Shown piece by piece: positions 57,974 to 64,000 of a stretch of DNA of 64,000 nucleotides (position 1 is its first letter; each line of letters begins with the position of its first letter). The DNA comes from Progne subis subis (taxonomy: Eukaryota; Chordata; Aves; Passeriformes; Hirundinidae): positions 992,001 through 1,056,000 of the forward strand of contig JAKJHU010000108.1 of assembly GCA_022316685.1 (NCBI GenBank), written 5' to 3'. The notes beneath the pieces are model-generated. The model worked only from the letters and a program-made list of their open reading frames with translations, was not told the origin of the DNA and searched no databases. The position numbers were made by a program, and so were the translations under genes.

Positions 57974-59209
57974 CGTTTAATTTTGCCCTTTCGCCACTCC
58001 GATTCCCGCTGGTGACACGGGGGAAAAAAAATAATAAAAAAATTTAAAATCCCCTCCTCTCCAAGAGTCCCATGTGAACAAAGCTGCAGTCAGTGAGGCG
58101 AGGTGGTAACAGAGGAATTTATGGTGGTTTTAGGAGGAAAAGTGTGGGTTTAAGTGAAACCGCACTAAATTAAAAATAAAATAAAATCAAAAATATTTAG
58201 CTCCTGAGAAAAAGTCATACTGGAACAACAAGGAATAATCAGGCCTCTGAGCAGCTCTTGTGGACCTGATTCAGGTTCCACGAGTTCCAATAAAGCAGCA
58301 AAATGCTGACAAACAGCCTGGCTGGGAGAGGGGGCAGTACAGAAATCACATCCATTCTTCTTTTTCTGAATTTTGGAGAGAGAAACAACAGCGCAGCACT
58401 CAGAGAGAACTGGGCAGAAACTTTCCCAGCCTTTCCTCAGTGGGGGAGAAGCCTACCCCTGGACCAGCCTGGATTTCACATACCCTACACAGAGCAAAAG
58501 TCTCCGATTATCCTGCCAAAATCTTGGGATTCAAGAGAAAACCTTGAACTCTGAAGTCATCAGGAGACAATTAAGAACTGATCAGCTTGCCCTGCCCCAG
58601 GCTGCAGCCTCCCAAGCTGTCCTTCCCTCTCTGCTGCCCAGCACCTGCCCCTGCGCCCCTTTTCCTCACGCAGACGTTCCAGGACACCCTGCAGCTGCCA
58701 CAGCCCCGCTTTTCCAGCGTCCCCAAATTCTCACACCAGAGCACCCCAAGGTCCCCCAATGCCCTAAAGGCCACAGAAGAGTGCAGTTCCTGGTTTACAG
58801 GGGTTTGTCTTCCTGGATTCGAATGCTGAATTCAGCAGATTCTGGCACCACAGAGGAGTGGATCAGGCACACAAATCCTGCAGGCTGCCACGCAAATCCT
58901 TGTCATTGTCCTTACATTTTTCTTCCATCCCTTCTGGCAGGTTGATGCAATGCATTACCACACAGCAAATTTAAAAAAAAAAAAAATAAACAAACCCCCA
59001 AAAACCTATTTAGATGTTGTGGGGCAGATTTACGTCAAAACCGAGGAGGGATTGATGCTGATTTAGCCAAGGTGGGACCCAGGTGTTGACCAGGAAACCC
59101 CTCCAAAAAATAATAATAAAAAGGAAATCTATTTTCCCTGTCTTACTTTCGCAGAAGAAAGAAACTAGCTTCAGAGAGAATCCAGCCAGACCCCTGGGGA
59201 GAAGGAGGA
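57970..59209. other. No gene recognised
   Basis: A-rich stretches at 58026-58048 and 58971-58989. The rest is single-copy with no domain-bearing frame. Confidence 0.5.
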
Positions 59210-59281
59210 GGAGTAAAAAACAAACAAAAAAAAACAACAACAAAAAATAAATAATAAAAAAAAAAATAAAAAAAAGAAAAA
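59210..59281. repeat. A-rich low-complexity tract
   Basis: A-rich sequence interspersed with C and T precedes the CpG-rich patch. Confidence 0.9.
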
Positions 59282-59314
59282 AGCCAAAGCAAGGCTCCTT
59301 CTGGGGTTCCCAGA

Positions 59315-59612
59315 CCGGGGGAAGGAGGGGCAGAGTCTGGCTGGGAAGGGCCGGGCCCCGGGGCGGGATGGGGCACACCCGCTAACCCCGGACAATCGGA
59401 TGAGCAATCTTTGTCGGGAACAAAAGACATCTGCCGAGGGAGACGGGGATTGACCGGGAGCAAGGACAAAGCCGGGCAGGGCCGGTCTGCTCCGGCAAGG
59501 TGCCAGGGTCAACGGCAAAGCCCCGAGCCCCGAGGGTCAGCGGGGATCGATAATGCTAAAAACCCCCGAGCCTGCCTTCCGCACCGAGAGGAGAGCTGCT
59601 CACAGCGGGCTG
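59315..59612. promoter_or_regulatory. CpG island abutting the 14-base minisatellite
   Basis: By eye about 23 CpG in 298 bases at about 65% GC, so the observed/expected ratio is near 0.7. Examples are GGGCCGGGCCCCGGGGCGGG (59348-59367) and the dense stretch 59470-59545. It ends about 20 bases before the first 14-base unit. A promoter or a GC-rich origin of the minisatellite are both possible. No clear TATA box or exon is seen. Confidence 0.6.
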
Positions 59613-59631
59613 CAGGGATGGAAACACCTGG
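59596..59631 (+). repeat. Leader segment, left copy
   Basis: The leader begins GCTGCTCACAGCGGGCTGCA and continues to ATGGAAACACCTGG, directly before the first array unit. A second copy with six differences in 48 bases lies at 61597-61645. Confidence 0.85.
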
Positions 59632-61577
59632 TGGGACACCCCTGGTGGGACATCCCTGGTGAGACATCCCTGGTGGGACATCCCTGCTGGGACACCCCTG
59701 CTGGGACACCCCTGGTGGGACACCCCTGGTGGGACACCCCTGGTGGGACATCCCTGCTGGGACATCCCTGCTGGGACACCCCTGCTGGGACACCCCTGCT
59801 GGGACATCCCTGGTGGGACATCCCTGGTGAGACATCCCTGCTGGGACATCCCTGGTGAGACATCCCTGCTGGGACATCCCTGCTGGGACACCCCTGCTGG
59901 GACATCCCTGCTGGGACACCCCTGCTGGGACACCCCTGCTGGGACATCCCTGCTGGGACACCCCTGCTGGGACACCCCTGGTGGGACATCCCTGGTGGGA
60001 CACCCCTGCTGGGACACCCCTGCTGGGACATCCCTGCTGGGACATCCCTGCTGGGACACCCCTGCTGGGACACCCCTGCTGGGACACCCCTGCTGGGACA
60101 CCCCTGCTGGGACATCCCTGCTGGGACACCCCTGGTGGGACATCCCTGCTGGGACACCCCTGCTGGGACATCCCTGCTGGGACATCCCTGCTGGGACATC
60201 CCTGGTGGGACACCCCTGGTGGGACACCCCTGGTGGGACATCCCTGGTGGGACACCCCTGGTGAGACATCCCTGGTGGGACATCCCTGCTGGGACACCCC
60301 TGCTGGGACATCCCTGCTGGGACATCCCTGCTGGGACACCCCTGGTGGGACACCCCTGGTGGGACATCCCTGGTGGGACACCCCTGGTGGGACACCCCTG
60401 GTGGGACATCCCTGGTGGGACATCCCTGGTGAGACATCCCTGGTGGGACACCCCTGGTGGGACATCCCTGGTGGGACACCCCTGGTGGGACATCCCTGGT
60501 GGGACATCCCTGCTGGGACACCCCTGGTGAGACACCCCTGGTGGGACACCCCTGGTGGGACACCCCTGCTGGGACACCCCTGCTGGGACATCCCTGGTGG
60601 GACACCCCTGCTGGGACACCCCTGCTGGGACATCCCTGCTGGGACATCCCTGCTGGGACATCCCTGGTGGGACATCCCTGGTGGGACACCCCTGGTGAGA
60701 CACCCCTGGTGGGACATCCCTGGTGGGACACCCCTGGTGAGACATCCCTGGTGGGACATCCCTGCTGGGACACCCCTGCTGGGACACCCCTGCTGGGACA
60801 TCCCTGCTGGGACATCCCTGGTGGGACACCCCTGGTGAGACACCCCTGGTGGGACATCCCTGGTGGGACACCCCTGGTGGGACACCCCTGGTGGGACATC
60901 CCTGGTGGGACATCCCTGGTGAGACATCCCTGCTGGGACACCCCTGGTGAGACACCCCTGGTGGGACACCCCTGGTGGGACATCCCTGCTGGGACATCCC
61001 TGCTGGGACATCCCTGCTGGGACACCCCTGCTGGGACACCCCTGGTGAGACGTCCCTGGTGAGACGTCCCTGGTGGGACATCCCTGGTGAGACATCCCTG
61101 CTGGGACATCCCTGCTGGGACACCCCTGGTGGGACACCCCTGGTGGGACATCCCTGCTGGGACATCCCTGCTGGGACACCCCTGGTGGGACATCCCTGGT
61201 GGGACACCCCTGGTGGGACATCCCTGGTGGGACGCCCCTGGTGGGACACCCCTGGTGAGACATCCCTGCTGGGACATCCCTGGTGGGACACTCCTGGTGG
61301 GACATCCCTGGTGGGACACCCCTGCTGGGACACCCCTGCTGGGACACCCCTGCTGGGACATCCCTGGTGGGACACCCCTGCTGGGACACCCCTGCTGGGA
61401 CACCCCTGGTGGGACATCCCTGGTGGGACACCCCTGGTGGGACATCCCTGGTGGGACACCCCTGCTGGGACACCCCTGCTGGGACACCCCTGGTGGGACA
61501 CCCCTGGTGGGACACCCCTGCTGGGACATCCCTGGTGGGACACCCCTGGTGGGACATCCCTGGTGGGACACCCGTGC
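59632..61577 (+). repeat. 14-base minisatellite, 139 units in perfect register
   Basis: The unit is TGGGACAYCCCTGS. The first TGGGAC is at 59632 and the last at 61564, exactly 138 x 14 bases apart. Units checked at 60010, 60612, 61032 and 61214 are also in exact register, so there is no net insertion or deletion. Variation is mostly at three sites: GGT or GCT before GGGAC, CAC or CAT inside, and an occasional GGGAC to GAGAC change. GAGAC appears only after GGT in the units I read. Rare ACGTCCC, ACGCCCC and ACTCCTG units occur. All three minus-strand frames stay open for 708-752 codons because 14 is not a multiple of three; each encodes a GCPTRGVPPGMSHQ-type repeat. No homologous protein is known to me, and I do not call these genes. 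Confidence 0.98.
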
Positions 61578-61596
61578 CTTCCCCACCCAGGAAAGT

Positions 61597-61645
61597 GCTG
61601 CCCACACCGGGCTGCAGAGATGGAAACCCCTGCTGGGACATCCCC
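61597..61645 (+). repeat. Leader segment, right copy, plus one 14-base unit
   Basis: The segment begins GCTGCCCACACCGGGCTGCA, continues ATGGAAACCCC and ends with one further unit whose TGGGAC is at 61634. That is 2002 bases (143 x 14) from the first unit, so the right leader keeps the array's register. Confidence 0.85.
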
Positions 61646-63199
61646 GCCTGGGCTGGGCTCCCAGCAGCTCCGGGTTTGCCAAGGCTGGACCACGATCCTG
61701 GTTTTATTTGAGCTGAAAAATGGGAGGAGAGCGAGGAGGGTTTTGGGAAGTGCCCACGCAGAGAGGCTGTTTGGTAACAAACCCCAAAAACACCCCCTCG
61801 CCGTCACAGCCGGCTCCAGCTCCGGAATGAGCGTTTCTCCGCGTGCACTCACCCCCACCCGAATTATCCATCGACAGCCAGGGACAATCCAGATGCTGGA
61901 AGAGCAAACAGCTGTGCCACAAGGAATCCGAGCCTAGAATTTGGAATGCTGCTCCTTCAAGTCCCCAAAATGCCTCCCTTTTTCAGGCCACCTCGCCCCT
62001 CCGTGCCTCAGTTTCCCCTCTGTGAGACAGGGTTTGTGCATCCTGTGAGAGGGATGCACCTGGAAAATAGGACAGCCCCTGATACTCCAGTAAATAGGCC
62101 AGGCACGGAGCTACATTTCCATGGGAAGAATTGGTTTAACCCAATTATTAATACACCATTTACTCAGAATTAACTACAAGTGAAAAGCAGCAAACTCCTA
62201 ATAGTAAGTGATATTTCAGGAGGTCCAGGGCAGACTCGGCCTGGCGGTGGTTTTACAAATCATCTTTGCCCAAAATGGTTCAGTTATTGCAACCTCTCTT
62301 TCCAAACTGGAGGGTGATGGCATTATCTTTTGGGATGATATTTGGGATAAGAACAAATCTCCCCTCCTTATTTCAAATTCAAAGTCAGGTTATGCTCCTC
62401 AGCTCCTCCCTCTGGAACTTGTGTGACCACCAGCACATCAAAAAACAAACAAACAAACAAAAAAAAACAAAAACAAAAGAACCCCCAAGCCAACAATTCT
62501 TTTTCTTTTTTCTTTTTTTTCCCACAGAAGCTATGGAAACATCCCCTGCCCCTTGGAAACACTGGAAAACTCATTGTGTTTCATACTTTAGGATATATTT
62601 AACAAGGTCTTCCTCCTAAAAACCACTGGCTCCACTTGAGAAAATTGACAAAATATATATTTTAGAGTTTCATTTCCTACTTTTTAACTCCACATCTTTC
62701 ATTCCTACAGACTCCTATGTGCATGTGCAACAGTTCAGTCTACCTTGACAATTCCTGGAATAATAATGTGGATTTTTCTGTTTGATGGCACAGCACTATG
62801 GGGAAAAAAACAATTTCAAATCCATCAATGAATCCCAACCAATTCAGCCCAAGAAATCCAGGAAAAGGGAGGCAATGCAGAGGGAGGCACTACTCAGCAA
62901 TCCCCATCTCAGGAATTAAATGAATAAAAGCAATCTGAAGCAAAGAGGAACAAAATAGCAGAGCACACATTTCCACTTCCCCTGGCATCTCCCTCTCTCA
63001 ATCATCCAAATGGTTCATTTAACCTGTTCCTAAGTGCCCCTGTGGAAAAAAAATGCAAATCTTCATCCAAGTCAAAGTGACTCATCACTTAAACAGGAGC
63101 ATCTTCACCCCAGTCAGCAAAGAAGTGAGAAGTGAAATTAGGGACGTAGATAAGCCACAAAGCCACGAGCAAAGCTGAATCTACATCAAAGAGCAGCAG
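61646..63199. other. No gene recognised
   Basis: Simple sequence (CAAA-type) at 62442-62480 and T-rich at 62500-62520. An octamer ATGCAAAT lies at 63053-63060. 62630-63180 is AT-richer single-copy sequence. Confidence 0.5.
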
Positions 63200-63219
63200 A
63201 AAAAAAAAAAAAAAAAAAA
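63200..63219. repeat. Poly-A run (~19)
   Basis: An uninterrupted A run. Confidence 0.95.
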
Positions 63220-63412
63220 GCTTTAAATGGTTATGAGTGCCAGAAAATCATGTCTTGGCCTGAAAGATTCCACACTCCAACACCAAAGCATCACCAAGCC
63301 CAGATTTCTGCCACCTGCAGCAAAATCCCTCCTGTGGGAGCCGGGATGTGTGGGGCGGATAAGGAAGGATAAATCCAGTGTTGGGATTTCCTCAGTTGGA
63401 TTTCCTGTTTCC

Positions 63413-63520
63413 CCATCCCAGAGTTGGAAGGGACTTTAAATCTCACCTCATCCCACCCCTGCTGTGGGCAGGGACACCTCCCACCATCCCAGGTTGCTCC
63501 AGCCTGGACATTTCCAGCTT
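63413..63520 (-). mobile_element. CR1 LINE 3' end fragment
   Basis: The plus strand reads 'tcccagagttggaagggact', 'ttaaatctcacctcatccca', 'cccctgctgtgggcaggg', 'acacctcccaccatcccag' and 'gttgctccagcctggaca', a reversed CR1 tail. Confidence 0.9.
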
Positions 63521-63839
63521 TGGGAAATAGCACGGGCAGCCTCGTCCACCCATCCACATTTCTCTGTCCTACAAGCAGCTGAAACCCAGGGCTTTTTTTT
63601 TTAGGCTAAAGAACAGCACAGATGAAAGCTGCTCTCCACTCCAGACATAATAAAGCACAAAACACCACACGAGAGGCTTTTAGAGAGCCGGGAGGAGAGA
63701 AGGAATTAGGAAATCCAACACCAAAGAGGCCCCAGCAGCGCTGCGAGCTGGGTGAAGCCTTTCGGGCCCGAGCACAGATATTATTGTTATTATTTATTAT
63801 ATAACACCCGGGATCGCCGCATTTCCCCTTCACCCACAG
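63521..63839. other. No recognisable feature
   Basis: Unremarkable, with a (TTA)n-like stretch at 63780-63802. Confidence 0.5.
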
Positions 63840-63909
63840 CCGCCTCCTGCAGCACTTCCAGTGTCACTGTCCCTGTGCTGGCCCAGTTTCCCAGCTCTCT
63901 TCTATCCAG
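63840..63909 (+). other. Candidate 70-nt exon (plus strand)
   Basis: A pyrimidine-rich acceptor (TTTCCCCTTCACCCACAG) precedes it, and TATCCAG/GTAAATA is a good donor. Two frames are open (PPPAALPVSLSLCWPSF... and RLLQHFQCHCPCAGPVS...). I recognise neither. The sequence downstream to 64000 is unremarkable. Confidence 0.17.
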
Positions 63910-64000
63910 GTAAATATAGAGGCCCCATCTCGGAGCAGCTGAGTACCTATTATACCCCGCTGTCTCTCCCTCGCTCTTATCCCATTATGCCATTACAGCT

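Noticed and set aside
59632..61577. Chi-like recombination hotspot (CCTGGTGG in units)
   Set aside because: Only 7 of 8 bases match the bacterial Chi site, which has no established role in bird meiosis.
59509..61858. Minus-strand frames of 710, 708 and 752 codons as protein genes
   Set aside because: All three overlapping frames are open and encode the same repeat because the DNA unit is 14 bases without a stop; the start codons lie in unrelated flanking DNA and no family is recognised.

Overview
The window reads as nuclear DNA of a bird, most likely a songbird. The main evidence is at least ten fragments of the CR1 LINE 3' end in both orientations, several carrying the passerine-style wording (purine-rich 'ggaagggacctta', 'gggcactgccagggatcc', ending near 'ccattctatgatt'). 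Short homopolymer tracts, tetranucleotide runs and minisatellites fill much of the rest. I see no bacterial, organellar or intact viral gene. No open reading frame can be supported as a known protein, so the window is best read as intergenic or deep-intronic DNA. A few short candidate exons with good splice signals are listed at low confidence.

Layout. 1-8 kb: AT-rich low-complexity tracts, two candidate micro-exons on the minus strand (1341-1377, 4102-4133) and one complete-looking CR1 3' end (4862-5095). 8-13 kb: a CR1 fragment, then an unusual pair of inverted CR1 copies (10873-11360 and 11885-12146) sharing a ~150-base segment absent from ordinary CR1. 12.6-18.3 kb: mostly single-copy sequence that looks like regulatory DNA, broken by a 270-base T/G-only tract. 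18.3-19.3 kb: a CpG-rich island with a possible minus-strand first exon, abutting a 330-base tandem duplication. 20.8-22.4 kb: a tRNA-like SINE remnant and a strong CTCF-type motif. 24.6-28.5 kb: an 82-base and a 60-base minisatellite. 31-36.8 kb: a 197-base duplication, a second CpG-rich patch and a 41-base minisatellite. 37-53 kb: scattered single-copy patches with octamer, homeodomain and RFX motifs, and a long imperfect hairpin in AT-rich DNA near 50.65 kb. 55-58 kb: a 27-base poly-G and a 41-base poly-T.

The most striking object is the minisatellite at 59632-61577. It has 139 units of exactly 14 bases (TGGGACAYCCCTGS) with no net insertion or deletion at any point checked, and variation is mostly confined to three positions. 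It sits directly beside a CpG-rich patch and is bounded by two copies of one leader segment that keep the 14-base register. Nearly every unit matches the loose NF-kB consensus GGGRNWYYCC, and the minus strand carries a partial CTCF core. Because 14 is not a multiple of three, all three minus-strand frames stay open for over 700 codons and spell the same 14-residue peptide repeat. I treat these as by-products of the repeat, not genes.

No pathway can be described because no gene is confirmed. The functional reading is limited to possible cis-regulatory DNA (CpG patches, CTCF, RFX, POU and kB-like motifs) set among repeats.
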